Source: Pteria penguin | Taxonomy: Eukaryota > Mollusca > Bivalvia > Pterioida > Pteriidae | DNA: 64,000 bases | Direction: 5' to 3' | Assembly (NCBI GenBank): GCA_035048485.1 | Contig: CM068587.1 | Span: 29,220,534-29,284,533, forward strand | Part shown: in pieces, positions 38,556 through 51,837 of the stretch | Layout: each line of letters opens with the position of its first letter | How positions within the stretch are numbered: position 1 is the stretch's first letter | Translations under genes and position numbers: made by a program | Notes under the pieces: model-generated | The model's database searches: none | Told to the model about the DNA's origin: nothing | What the model saw: the letters and a program-made list of their open reading frames with translations, nothing else

Positions 38556-38816
38556 CTACAAATATCCAAAAACATACAGAAAAATCAAAGACATATTACT
38601 ATACTGTATGTATAAAATGAAAGTATAACAAATTGTATGGAAATGGGCCCAGTCAAAAAATAATTCAGAACAAGGGTATTACAAAATTAAATTCAAATAA
38701 ACTCCTTTCCTTTTTTCAACTTGTGACCGAAAGCCATCAATATGAAATCTTGTTTCCTTCAGAAGATCACAGTAAAAGATTTATCCAGTTACGAAGAATA
38801 AAAAATAATTACCTAC

Positions 38817-38910
38817 CGTGTCTCCCTCCATTACTGTCCGTTATATTCTGTTTCAGTGCAATCTGATCTTGGAGTGTCTGAAGTTGAGCCGAGAAGATGT
38901 TCGGTGAAAA
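38817..38910 (-). CDS. UNC5CL-like gene, candidate upstream exon
   Basis: 94 bp between acceptor AAAATAG (38,911-38,912) and donor CACG|GTAGGT. Frame reads NIFSAQLQTLQDQIALKQNITDSNGG, a heptad-like helix followed by an N-glycosylation motif (NIT). Phase 0 in, phase 1 out. The first coding exon and signal region were not found. Confidence 0.5.
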
Positions 38911-39239
38911 CTATTTTCATCGAAACTGGTAATCAAAATATACCTGGAAGAATCTAATCCAATCGGAATCTGTCTAGAAGAATCGGATCCAATGATACAG
39001 TAGAGATATATCCGTTGATATGGTAACTATGAAGATATAAATAGCATTAATTTTGTGCACAAGAGCAAATGCGGATATATTTTGATGGATAGTATCTTCT
39101 GAAAATAATGTTAACTGGAACCGTCCCAACGGGATAAATATCCCCGTGGCAACAAAGTTGAATGACAAGTTAAAAGAGCCATAACTCTGAAAAAATGTTA
39201 ATTGAATTATCTCTCTTCATGAAAATCCTCATATAACGA

Positions 39240-39530
39240 CCAAGATGTAGCACGAAGACGATATGGCCAAGACAGGAATTTTGGCTAGGTATACACTGTT
39301 ACATTGACCTTGTTGATATAACATTGGCTCAAGATCATGACATACACTTGGGTCGTGGACAACATTTGTGTGAAACATTATCGGTACACGGTATAGCGCG
39401 AAGTAGTTATGGCTTAGTCAAAAATTTTGGCTATATGTACATTGTGACCTTGACCTTGTATATATGACCTTGGTTTAAGGTTATGACACACCTCTGGGTT
39501 GTGTACTACAAATGAACTAAATCCGAGTTG
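39240..39530 (+). repeat. Dispersed repeat rich in AAGGTCA/TGACCTTG
   Basis: Units of the form ACCTTGACCTTGT...GATATGACCTTGGTTTAAGG, then GTTATGACACAC; resumes at 41,340-41,960, on the other side of a reverse-transcriptase fragment. Confidence 0.6.
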
Positions 39531-39659
39531 TTTTTTACGCTTTGAAATTCTTAAATATTACCATCAAAAGCACGTGACTACTGATAATACTGACGTTTCA
39601 GTTATAGAATTTCAATTACGACAAATCGAAGAGCAAATTTGTTTTTAAGTATAAAGTAG

Positions 39660-39765
39660 ATATCACTGTTTTCCCTTCCTTGTTTTGGTTTTTTTTTGGG
39701 GGGGGGGGGGGGGTTTTTTGGGTTTGTTTTGTTTTGTTTTGTTTTGTTTTTCATTTTAATTAAAA
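39660..39765 (+). repeat. Low-complexity T/G tract
   Basis: T9 then G16 then T6 runs followed by repeated GTTTT units. Confidence 0.95.
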
Positions 39766-39939
39766 CTAAAATGTTGTTTCTGATACGCTGGTGTTTCAAT
39801 AGAGAATCAAAAATATATATCAGATAACTGAGGATTTTTCTCAAACAAACAATATAACTCTTATAAATATTGAACCTGTAACGAGTTATGTAATGACATC
39901 ACCTTTTTAATGAACAATATTCATATACAATCTAGTAGC

Positions 39940-40790
39940 AAAATTTATCAACAGGTGATTGGAATTCCCATAGGCACGCTCCTCTTATCGCAGATTTATT
40001 TTTGTATTGTTATGAGAGGGATTTTATGCAGTATATTAAAAAGTCTAGACGTTTCGACCTAATTGATATGTTTAATGACACTTCTAGGTATTTAGTTGAC
40101 ATTTTGATAATACATAATCCTGAGTTTGAAAATTATATATCTAGTATTTATCCATCTCAACTTTAACTAAATAAAGCCAATATTTGTGATAAAGGAACAC
40201 CTTTTTTCGATTTAAATATTTAAATCATTGATAACAATATTCATACCTACATGTATGATAAACGTGACGACTTTGGATTTACTATTGTAAATGTTCCTTA
40301 TTTGAATGGCAATGTACCAAAACTCCCATCGTATGGCATTTATATTTCTCAATTGGTTAGGTTCGCTAGAGCTTGCACTAACGTTTTATACTTTCACTCT
40401 AAAAATTACAAATCACTTCGAAACTGTTCACTCAGGGATACAGATACCATAAACTTAAGAAATTTTTGGGATTTCACAGATCATATTCAAAACTTATATC
40501 TAAATTCGGAAATATTAGTTTTAAGCAATTTGTGTCTAGCGGAATTTCCCATCCCAATTCCTACGGTGATCTGGCTTACACATTTAAAAAGGTCAGATAT
40601 TTTGATAACTTCATTTTGTCCGGATCTAAAATTGTTAAACGTCTTCTATATCGACAATATAACCCCAAGATCATCGCTAAGACTATTGGTCTTGTATTTG
40701 GCCCTTTTACAGCTTGATCGTTCCACACTAACTAACAGGACGGTTGGGACTCCATAACGGGACTTGTCTAAAACTTTTCAGAAAATATAT
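39940..40790 (+). pseudogene. Reverse-transcriptase fragment with degraded YxDD box
   Basis: Frames read QVIGIPIGT (conserved box B of the family), ADLFLYC-like and DTSRYLVD (YLVD in place of YIDD), then YPSQL, the LYDKRDDFGFTIVN segment and ISQLVRFARAC. A GISHPNSYGDL and SGSKIVKRLLYRQYNP end follows, with several frame changes. Same family as the fragments at 18,596 and 27,690; probably Penelope-like or a related endonuclease-poor retroelement (class uncertain). A typical ACAGGACGGTTGGGACTCC 3' segment follows the coding part. Confidence 0.7.
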
Positions 40791-41339
40791 GGTCCTGAAC
40801 CAGTTCCCCTCTATTAGTCGGGACTCCTACAGATCAAGGATATGAGCTCTCTTCCAGACCAGAAGCACAGTTACCTCATGTTGATGTCGCTTTATATAAT
40901 CTTATTCTTCATTACAATCAGTGTTTATATATTCTATCACCTTTCAAATTGAAATATCTATGATGATCCTTTATCTCTATATGGAGGATTATTTAAAAAT
41001 TTTAAATGTGTTTCTTTTGATAGTACTGCATTTGCGATGAGTGGGAATATCGGCCTGCAACCCGGTTAACCACACCAATTGAGTACTGTTTGTTATTCAT
41101 TTGACAGTCCTAAGTCGGTACCGATTCTGTCGTATAATCAATATTTTTGTAATGTTATTTCATGTATTTCATTACTTGTTACCGATCTTTATTGCACATC
41201 CCCTCAGTGACTTCTGATCTAATCCTTTTGTTTTAACCTATCATAAAGAAACTTGTTTAAATCACGGACAAACAATTCCTCTAAATTTTAAGATTTTATT
41301 GTAAAAGAAGCAAATCTCCTAAACAGCTTATTGTGTGAA
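40791..41339. other. Retroelement 3' untranslated and intergenic sequence
   Basis: No gene. The first part resembles the 3' untranslated region of the reverse-transcriptase fragment; the rest is AT-rich. Confidence 0.4.
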
Positions 41340-41960
41340 ATAGTATCAGTCTGCGAAACCGTTATGGCCCAGACAAGAATTTTGACTATGTGTACAATGT
41401 GATTATGACCTTGTTGATATGGTCTTGGTTCAAGGTTATGACACTTACTTCGAGTCATGGACAACAATTGCGTGAAATATATTCAGTCCAAGAAGTAAGG
41501 CAAAGTAATTTTGATCCACACAAGACTTTTGTACACGGTAACCTTGACCTTATAGATATGACCTTGGTTCAATGCCATGACGCATCCTACACAACTGTGT
41601 AGGATGGAATCAGTTTGCGACTTTGGCCTTGTAGATATGACCTTAGTTTAAGGTCATGACACACTCTTGAGTCTTAGACAATTGTGTGAAATATTTCTGG
41701 TTAATGATGTAGCAAAAAGTAGGTATGGCCTAAAGAAATATTTTGGCTATGTACACTGTAACCTTGACTTTGTACATGTGGTCTTAGTTCAAGGTTATGA
41801 CATACCATAGGGTCATGGACAACGACAATATTGCATGAAGACGTTATTACCGGTCAAGGTTATGAAAAGACAGGCGGACGGACAGAATAGCGGACAGACA
41901 AACGGACGGACATGGTGATTCCTATGTACACCCTCAAACCTTGTATGCGGGGGATATAAT
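41340..41960 (+). repeat. Dispersed repeat rich in AAGGTCA/TGACCTTG (second block)
   Basis: At least four divergent units of CCTTGTAGATATGACCTTGG, TTCAAGGTTATGACAC and similar, ending in a GGACGGACA-type tract and CTTGTATGCGGGGGATATAA, an ending I associate with abundant mollusc repeats. Confidence 0.65.
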
Positions 41961-42560
41961 AATGCAGAAAAAGGCAATCCTTATGTGTCTTATTCTATGT
42001 TATTTTCTGTATGACAGCTGATCGCTTCGTACTTATTGTTGTTTGTAACTGATCCGGTTATATCTAATCCAGTAATGTCTGAAGAATGGTCATTTGAGAA
42101 TGACTAAAATATCCAAAGCAATTCTTGTATGTATTATATATCTACTCCAAATATTATAACTTTCCGAATAACTGTATGTTTCCCAAATATCACAAATGTA
42201 ACATTAATAGCAATTCTGTGCGCAAACTTTCCATCTGAACACCTTAAATATTAAAGTGACTAGAAAGACCTAGGTATGAGGTGAAAACTTCCTTATTGCT
42301 CCTCATTATCTTGAGTTCTAACACGTTATAACGTTACTAGGGACATCGTGAACGCATAATGACTCGTTTACAGGAATTCATATCATAATCATGTGCACTA
42401 GCGCAATGTAAATTTACTAGTTTCCCTGTAGGTGAAAAAAAAACGTTAAAGTAAAAAGAGTACTACAGGTAGCTGGTTTTATTGAAACTTTTAAATGGCT
42501 TTGATAACTGTTCAAGAGGAGGTTTTCAGATACTTCTATCTGACCTTTTTCAAATTTTTC
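41961..42560. other. AT-rich interval, no gene seen
   Basis: No coding sequence, repeat array or RNA gene recognised. Confidence 0.4.
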
Positions 42561-43360
42561 GTAATGCTGAATGTCATACTCTGAATGTCACACTCTGAAT
42601 GTCACACTCTAAATGTCATACTCTGAATGTCATACTCTGAATGTCATACTCTGAATGTCGTACTCTGAATGTCGTACTCTGAATGTCATACTCTGAATGT
42701 CACACTCTGAATGTCGTACTCTGAATGTCACACTCTGAATGTCACACTCTGAATGTCACACTCTGAATGTCATACTTTGAATGTCATACTCTGAATGTCA
42801 CACTCTGAATGTCACATTCTGAATGTCACACCTGAATGTCATACTCTGAATGTCACACTGAATGTCACACTCTGAATGTCACACTCTGAATGTCATACTC
42901 TGAATATCATACTCTGAATGTCACACTGAATGTCATACTCTGAATGTCACACTGAATGTCACACTCTGAATGTCATACACTGAATGTCACACTCTGAATG
43001 TCACACTCTGAATGTCATACTCTGAATGTCATACTCTGAATGTCACACTCTGAATGTCACACTGAATGTCACACTCTGAATGTCATACTTTGAATGTCAT
43101 ACTCTGAATGTCACACTCTGAATGTCACACTCTGAATGTCACATTCTGAATGTCATACCTGAATGTCATACTCTGAATGTCATACTCAAAAATGTCATAC
43201 TCTGAATGTCACACTCTGAATGTCATACTCTGAATGTCATACTCTGAATGTCACACTGAATGTCACACTCTGAATGTCATACTCTGAATGCCATACTCTG
43301 AATGTTATACTCTTAATGCCATACTCTTAATGCCATACTCTTAATGTTATACTCTGAAGT
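42560..43360 (+). repeat. 14-bp minisatellite
   Basis: Unit CTCTGAATGTCATA with CACA and CGTA variants and occasional 12-bp units lacking CT; about 57 copies. The last five units drift to CTTAATGCCATA. Confidence 0.97.
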
Positions 43361-45688
43361 AGTAAATTTCCATAATTGTGTATATATGCACAACCACTGT
43401 AATTGCCTGAGATAAAGCTTTCAAGACCTATGTATTTTATTTCTGTATAAAATACATTGATCCGTGACGTCATAACGCCCCAAATTTCACCCACTTTTCA
43501 ACACAGAAAGCGATGTTTGGCAGACTTTTGATTGTTAAGCTTAGGACGTCATAATGAAAGGTTCGACATTTCCAACCTTGCGTGAGGTCATTAAAGTCGT
43601 ATTTTGCGCTAAAGTGCTTGACATTCGACGAAAGTATGTCATTCTGGATCAATCGGAACACCGTCGCCATTTTTTTTTACCAAAATAGACTCGGAAGCCC
43701 CACGGCGCAGCGATATATACCAAATCGCTTCAATTCTAGGAGCACTTTGCGAAATGAGGCGAAAAAAAGTTCTTAGGATTGTTTTTGTAATTTAGGATAT
43801 GAGAAGTTCAGTATGAAATGTAATACCCGTTTTGATGAATATTATACAATCGTAATGGTAATTCAGTAATCGTAGCAAATTTCACATTTTTATTTTAAAT
43901 GTTAAAGCATTGGAAACGAATCAGAGGAAATTCGAAGTGACATTTAACCAGTGCACGTGTGTAGACTCCGACATGAAAAATTCATACTAGTTCACCCATT
44001 CAGAGAGAAGAAAATTAGACAAAAGCAGGCAATAAGCATAATTGCCTATTTCAGTGCAAACATGACAGGCATGTTGATCATGTTGGCCATGTGTGTTTAC
44101 ATAACAATTGGAAGTAGTCCCAATGGCTGACTACGTAGTACGTACGAGTCGTATTTGCGTACGGAAATGGACGAGTTGTTACGATTGATTCTGGATAAAC
44201 GTTACGATGTCATGGGACACCGGCTGTTTCTTTCAACTTAAAACTTCCCTCCGGAATGATTTAATGATGCACTTTATAAATAGGAAATGGAAGTTTCCAG
44301 TATGATAAAACGCGCATTATATCTAATAAATGCATCAGCCATTGTACTTTATTCCTGCATGAAAACACAAAATAAGACACTTATTCTATATATGTATTCA
44401 TCATGGAAGGATAAACATGATGGATTTCATTTTTAAAAAATGGTTTCGTCTTCATCATTTACTCTTCAGAAAAAGATATCTTTCTCATGTATGAGGAAAT
44501 TGAGAAACGAGAATACGCACATTAAAAAATATTAAATAACATTGACTGTAATGCAGTTTCTACACTTTAGAGGGTAAATTAAAGTAAAAACAGTCAATCA
44601 GTGGGTGTGTCCTAATAACATTTTAACAATTCTTGTGATCTCTTAGTGACTTCTCAGATATTAAAAATCTGGTTTCAAAAGTATATCAGTGTTTAAAAGT
44701 TTAATAAGGAAATAACGCCTACCGTACTTCGTTCTATTCGCCCAATAGACCTCCCTGCACTGTTGCCCTACCCTCTTATATGCATTATCAAATACCTCAT
44801 ACAAATCCATGTTTGTTGAATATTTCAATGTTTCTGTCAAATTTACTTCCTGTTTGTCAGCGGGAGTGGTATTAAAGAGTTCATGCATACCTCAGGTAAT
44901 ACTTCTATATTTCATCCATTCATTCATTCAAAGGCTATGGGTTTTTTATTTTATCATGACGTAACTACTATAACTAGAATCTAGTATATACATTAAGTAC
45001 GGTGTATTAAGGATACAGGTGTTGATCATTTAAGTATTAAAGTGTTAATAGATAAAGTATCAATTTTGTGTAGCTATGAAACTTGCTCTACAATGGTAGT
45101 TTACAGATCTCTCATAAATCCAATGCTGAAATATATCTAAGTGGGGGCGGCCCTCCCATTCTCTTACCTAAATTTTTTGTAATCCTGTCCACTCATTTGT
45201 ATAATTTGGGCACGCAAAGCCGATATAATGAAAAAAATGTACTGCTGCAAGACAGTTAAATGCTATTTCAAAGCTGCCACAACGGTCTTATACAAACGAG
45301 TAAGGCGCTTACATGTACACTTATTAGGTAATGCCCCATTATTTTGTCGCGTGACATTGTAGATTATTTAAACTGGCACAAGTATATCCAAAATTTCAAA
45401 CGTTATTTAGAAATATATATACTACGAATTGAATCACATTCCTTTTATCTGGGATACCAGCATTTCCATGCAATCCAACCGATCAATATTTTTGTCATTG
45501 GATAAAACAAGTGGTTGACATATTTTAAGGCAATATATACAATATTCGTAGAGAATATGGGGGTATGGACAAGGAGGGTTGTTCTCCCCTGTTCCATTCA
45601 TACTTATATCTTGCATTCTTTTTATCATTCCTTATCTCGCCTTCCATCATCTTTTCGTCCTCTTTACTTCATACTCTCTCCGTCCAGG
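43361..45688. other. Intergenic, one weak exon candidate
   Basis: Mostly AT-rich. The only coding-like stretch is the minus-strand segment at 44,716-44,890 listed separately. Confidence 0.4.
44716..44890 (-). CDS. Weak candidate host exon
   Basis: A frame of about 55 codons between a possible acceptor (TTACCTGAG) and a donor (TACG|GTAGGC) reads FNTTPADKQEVNLTETLKYS, DLYEVFDNAYKRVGQQ and YWANRTKYG, with two N-glycosylation motifs. It lies upstream of the UNC5CL-like gene on the same strand, but its phase (1 out) does not fit the next known exon directly. No domain recognised. Confidence 0.25.
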
Positions 45689-45832
45689 AAGTTTGGAATT
45701 GACACAGGACCTTGTTTTGTACCGTCTCATCAGGCAGACAACACAAGTGTACACATGGCGGGAGTCTAATCTGGGAGCTTTTGCTTTTGGTCACGAGCCG
45801 AGCACTTCATCCACTGAGTTACATCGGTTTCG
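45689..45832 (-). mobile_element. Degenerate tRNA-derived SINE
   Basis: On the minus strand: GATGTAACTCAGTGGATGAA, then GTGCTCGGCTCGTGACC and GAGACGGTACAAAACAAGG, similar to the SINE at 59,797-60,097. The B-box is eroded. Confidence 0.55.
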
Positions 45833-46298
45833 TGGGAAAAAGATTTAACTCTTCCCCATTCATCAGATTAGGAATGGTTTGAAGAGTATCAGGGTAATCT
45901 AATAACATTTTATAAATTATTATTATTATTGAAATATTGCGACAATCTGACACTTAAAATTTACTTTGTGAAGGAGTAATGTGTTGATTTATGCTGGCTT
46001 ATTAGTTTGATTATCTTTTTTATGTACGTTCACATCTAGATTTTTTAACTGATGACGTTAGACATGAAACTAAACATGAACATTTTAACCTTTGCAACAG
46101 ACTCACTCGAAGCAGTGAAAGTCTACACTAACATGACCGATAGACGTGACACCGGCGAGTTACCGAAGAGGCGAGGATTGGAACTTGCCGGATCTGAGTC
46201 AAGAACACATCATAATTTCTATATTGGTATGTTTAAGTATTGGTTTGGCATGACAATGCTTACATACTGGAAAGATCCGATAATATTCGCTTCAGTTG

Positions 46299-46353
<55 letters not shown>
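46299..46353 (+). repeat. (TA)n microsatellite
   Basis: About 27 uninterrupted TA units. Confidence 0.97.
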
Positions 46354-46357
<4 letters not shown>

Positions 46358-46649
46358 GTAATGTTTTGTCGGACATGAAGCCTTTTTCATCAGGTTAAAT
46401 ATGTAATCCTTGTGTTTGATTTTCTTTCTTCTTTCCTCTCAGAATATTATCTCCGCTAAATAAAAGTTGGTCGGAAATGATGTCACAGCATTGTGAGATC
46501 GAGATGCCGAGTTTACAGGTTAATACAGCGTTTCCATGCAGTTTTTAACATGTTAACAATGAGTGATCAGGGATTGGAGAGGCAAAGAGTATCGATTGAA
46601 AACAGAAACAGGGGCAATGTCTTTCCATATTACTTGATACGACTTGATA

Positions 46650-46955
<306 letters not shown>

Positions 46956-47039
46956 ATAATTGTCATCCAGAGAAAGGAGCATTACGTCGAATACATATGT
47001 TTAATTTGCACAAGTTTGGATAGATGGTGAAAACACGTA

Positions 47040-48627
47040 CGATATACTCAAATCAATCACTAAAAGAATATTTCAAAACTTAAAAATAAGAATATCACAT
47101 GAACAAATTTCTAGGAGATTGATGCAGATGTTACCAGCCACCTGAAACAATTATATTTCTTTCTTGCATCTTTGTCCTTCAATCTGAACGGGTAATCCAT
47201 TTGATGTGTTTTCTTTACTACTACTGACATGCATTCTATTAAACTGCTTCATATGCTAAAGTGGGACCTCCAAGCTTTTACCTACGTATTTATTGAAAAT
47301 TTCAACTATGTCCACCGCAATACATTTTTGTGAGCTCAATGGCGTAGGAGATGGGACATGTGCCTCCCTCCCCTCTTTTCAAGGGGGGGGGGGGGGGGGG
47401 GGGGGGCCACAAGTGGGTTGGTGTCTGTGTACCCGTATTTGACGTAACTGAATATTTTTTCAATATTCGGATACCTTTTTCATTATTATCATTGTATTAT
47501 TATATTTATTATTTTATTTCTTATTTATTTTATCCTTTTTTCTTTGCTGGTCAATATTCTGAAATGTGGTGCCCCATTTTCTTTTCAATCCACGCCACTT
47601 GAATGTCATGTACATCTCAAGATTATATGATCGCGTTCCAAAATATCGATTATCATTTTGGTACGAGGGACCTGAAACCGTATGAAATATCTATATCGAC
47701 CAAAGAATTTGGAAACAATTTCACTTCATGGAAGTAGCCTAGCCTTCTCAAGGACGGATCTTCGTATTTTAGAACATGCCCTGGCATTGCATGTATTTTG
47801 AAATGAAAACGCCTTAGACAGGAAAGGACGGTATGTTGCTACTCTGGAGGGGAAAGCTGGTGATACTGAAATTACAATCGCCAGGTATGTTATAGAGAGA
47901 GGTTTATAAAGAGCATCACCATAGACAGGAGTCCGTGATATTAATGAGAAATGTATAGTTCATTACATTTATTAATAATAATGATAATAATTCATAATTA
48001 TTATGAAACCAATCCACTCACTGATTGATAGATATATGATCGAACACTCCTTGATATCCTTTATGAAATATTCATAAACGTGTTGGTGTGTACCCAAATA
48101 GTATAGTTTCACCTATACTGTAATTACATCTGAAGTGCCGTCTCTCTATACACTAATTGTAAGGTAATACAAACAAGTAATCTGCAAATTTAACTTCCTT
48201 TGCTCACTTTACTTTATATGTTCTTTGCATATGGCATTAAAGACATTATCAGGATTTCATAATCGGCGTGTCTACAACTCAGGTGTTAAATCTGTTAAGG
48301 ATGTTTTCTTTAGATAAATGTAAAAGTAAAAATCTCATCACGTTAGTTGATATTATTCGAGTCCTTAACTAGGAAATATTGCAATCCTATTGTAAACTGT
48401 GCTACATTTTGCTTTGCATATACTATCAATCTATTACGGAAGTAACAGATGCGAATTATGATATAGATATATCTAGAGTAAACGAATTATGGAATCAATC
48501 TTTTATCAAGGCTGCATATCTGGTTCAGTTTTTAGTTCCTACATTAGCTCTTCAACTTTAATACTTACAATATTTGTGCGACAAGCTCACCAGGGCGGTA
48601 ATGACTGACCTCGTTTTTATATATATA
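47040..48627. other. Intergenic with G-run and repeat debris
   Basis: A G22-type run at about 47,384-47,406. Flanking AATGGCGTAGGAG and ATTCTTTTCAATCCACGCCA-like segments look like a degraded dispersed repeat. No gene seen. Confidence 0.45.
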
Positions 48628-48757
48628 TGGTTGGTTGGTGTTTTGGTGTTTTACATCGCTTTCAGCAATTTTTCAGTTATATAGCGACTTGGAAGAAGAA
48701 CGTTACCAACCCCTTAAACATCGTCGGTGCCTAACCAATGCACTAAGTCTGCTCCCC
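48628..48757 (-). mobile_element. SINE copy, internally deleted
   Basis: Inverted relative to 36,286-36,455: GGTTGGTTGGTGTTTTGGTG at the tail end, ATCGCTTTCAGCAATTTTTC in the body and CATCGTCGGTGCC with CACTAAGTCTGC at the tRNA-like head. Part of the head is missing. Confidence 0.75.
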
Positions 48758-50226
48758 ACTTTCATTTATATGTATATAATATATTTAATGAGTTTCTTAG
48801 ATAATAGCTATTTGAAATTAATAATGAAAGTAAAATTTTCTATCCATAGTAGTCAATGGCAGATGATTGAGATTTATTGGGGATGCAATTTTCCCTCTCG
48901 TTTAATGTAAAAAATTTCCCCAAAGCGGTTATTTTGATCACCAAAGAGTTGATTTTTTTTCACTTCTGTGATGATATCCATTATGAAGAATCCAGAATAG
49001 ACACTTAAGTTTTCAAACACAAACACTCAGTTACACAAATTTTCAGCCATTTTATGCTTATGCTTTTGTCATGATTCAGCATGCATTTTACAGTTCTCTG
49101 TAACATGGTCGTTTTCTCTACACTTGATAAAGGTCAGGTGGATAAAAATTTGTGTACCTGGGTGTTTGTGTTGTTTTACTTATATTGGACTTTCCTTTGG
49201 AGGACTTTGAAGACTCTATACTTAAGTATTCTATGTCAAATGAATGTATATGGATTCCACTGTGTGATGCATTATTCTATTTAAGTCATATTACATATAT
49301 CACTTATAGTTTATATAAAAACACGTAATCACTTAGGCAAATACTTTCAATCACTCTTGCAGTAATTATAGAAAATTAAATTACCGATGCACATTTTTCA
49401 TTCTTGAATAGACATTATTCTTGTTTATTTTCTTTACACACCGTGGATTATTAGCAAAGGTTTGTCTGAACGCAGTTCATACTGACTTCTTGCGTGATTC
49501 TGTTCAGGTTAACCATTGTTGTTCATGTCGATGACAGATGTACTTGCTCTGTAGTGATTTGTTACAACCATCCGTGAAAATGAATTGATGATTTTCTGTA
49601 GTAGTGAGATTATGCAAATGATTGCGACTGCGATTTAGTCCTGTGATATAATTGTAATGGTGCATTTGTACCAGCTATGTAGTACATGGAGAGCGTGTAC
49701 ATCCCCATGAGATGAACAGTGAAGCGGAATGTTAAAGATATTAATGAGATCATTTGAGATAATAGATATAATGGTTAATGCCAGTAGTCGATTACTATAG
49801 AGTGCTAGGCAATGACCTATATAGCAACGATATCTATCTCTTCTACTAACTGTTACTCAGGTCGTCAGGAATGACGCGATATAGAACGCTTACAGAGGAC
49901 GGAATCAGTAACTATGACAAGGTAATTCTTTTTCTTTTCAACATCAAAACACGTTTTAGAATTATTTAAACATAAATTGTATTTCGTTCCACATTTTACA
50001 AAGTCGTTTTGTGTACGTTTGTGATGCTCTTTATGTTCTTATTCTGTTTTTCATTTTGACTTTCCGTTTGGTCTGTCATATATGGAGTCAGACATCTTAT
50101 TTCTGTCACATTATTATTACTATTTTTTTGTATTTATTCTAAAGGTGGAAAAATATTAATTTCGATAATGTGAAAAATTTCTACTTGTCCTATAAACTTA
50201 TTAAACTGTTTTAAAAGACTACACAC
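48758..50226. other. AT-rich interval; possible 5' exon near 49,920
   Basis: No coding sequence seen. A possible non-coding first exon ends at donor CAAG|GTAATT near 49,921, in the right orientation for the small gene at 51,838-52,184 (speculative). Confidence 0.3.
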
Positions 50227-50451
50227 CAGGGTCCGGCGTCGTAAACTGAGAATATACTTAAGTCAAAAATTCATATTCTCCTGTTCATCAATGAATTAAT
50301 AATAGAGATTTGGATTTTATTTAGTTTTATCCTACTGATAGATAGAATTTAACCATTCTGCATTAAAATTTATTTAAACGTTTCATAATGGAATAAATTA
50401 AAATGAATTTTTTGACTTAAGTATATTCTCAGTTTATGTCGCCGGACCCTG
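50227..50451. mobile_element. 225-bp MITE with 49-bp inverted ends
   Basis: Starts CAGGGTCCGGCGTCGTAAAC and ends with the inverted GTCGCCGGACCCTG; the arms extend through TGAGAATATACTTAAGTCAA. No coding capacity. Confidence 0.85.
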
Positions 50452-51837
50452 TAGACAATACATTGGCGTAATTTTTTCTTAATTTTGTTTCATAAAGAAA
50501 GCGATATTTTACTCGGCTATATAAAGAAAATTCCATGAACATGCATTTTACATTTCGATTTAAACGGTCAATAAAATATCAATATTCATTCATTTGATGT
50601 TGTTTAATTCAAAATATTATTGATTATTGCTTCAGTACATTTACGAAAATCATAATGCTACCATAATCAGTTAGCTCCGTGTAGACTATTGCTAGTGATG
50701 CAAGATAATACATGGATTTTGGTTTAAACATTTTCGTCATTCGTCATTTCGTAATTAATTTGTTCTTCAAATATTTATTGATTGGAATTCTACAGTTTTG
50801 ATCTTGAGCACCATTAGGGAGACATTAGGTGTATAAATGCGCATATGGTGCACTAGGTTAATACGCATATATATGACTTTATATCATTATGTCTACTGGA
50901 TCGATATTGCTACTGATACAATGATACGAGGGTGTCATTAGGCAAGTTGTCAGTGCGTCTGTATTGGCCCGAAAGATATATATCAAATTCACTGTTATAA
51001 AAATTAAAACTAATGAATATCTATAAAATTTATAAACATTTTCTTGGAGGGTTTATTTGGTTTTAACATTATTCAACTTAATTCTTACCCTAAGGAGTAT
51101 CTACTTCATACATATCTATGTCTATATATGGACTATTTGGCTCTTACATTTAAGTCAATACACAATTTTCACGTTTTACATGATACAAGGGGCCTTATGC
51201 CCAACAATATTTTTTTCCTACGTTTTTCCATTATAACGTAAATGCTTGGACTGTTATGTCATTGTAGAATGACGCAAGTCTGAGCGGATATACATCAAAT
51301 GTTGAGCATTTAATGAGACATGAAATTAATATGAAAGGATCTATTTAGTAAGTAGTTTCATCTTCAAATATTTATAATATGGATTTCCACAGATTTGGAT
51401 TTGACCATCACTGAAGAGACATTAGTTATCGAAATTGGCATGGGGTACACTAACTGCATAGGCGGATCTAGAAAGTTTTAGAAGTGGGTTGCAGCCTCCC
51501 ATGACCAATGTTTTGCACTTTTCGGTCCAGAAAGGGGATGCGATCATAAAAATGGTCGAAAATGACTTTGTTGGTAAAATTTTCCTATCAAAGGGGGGAG
51601 GGGTGTTGCAGGGGTTGCAACCTCCCCCCTCGAAACTCGACAATGAACTAAATACAGGTATATGTGTTCTTATATTTACAGTTTCTCTTCCTTTACACTA
51701 GATCTCACCTCGTATTACTTTGAGTATATGTCCATTGTGGTGTGGTTTTGTGAGTATCTTAGTGAAAAAATACATTACATTATTATGTTACATAAGTTTA
51801 AATTCTATGATCATATGTAAATCTTTGTGATCTTTCA
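50452..51837. other. AT-rich interval with repeat debris
   Basis: No gene seen. A segment at about 51,470-51,640 with GGGTTGCAGCC and GGGGTTGCAACC looks like a degraded dispersed repeat. Confidence 0.4.

Noticed and set aside
45434..45628. 64-codon minus-strand frame as a host exon
   Set aside because: No clean splice sites or domain, adjacent to SINE debris.
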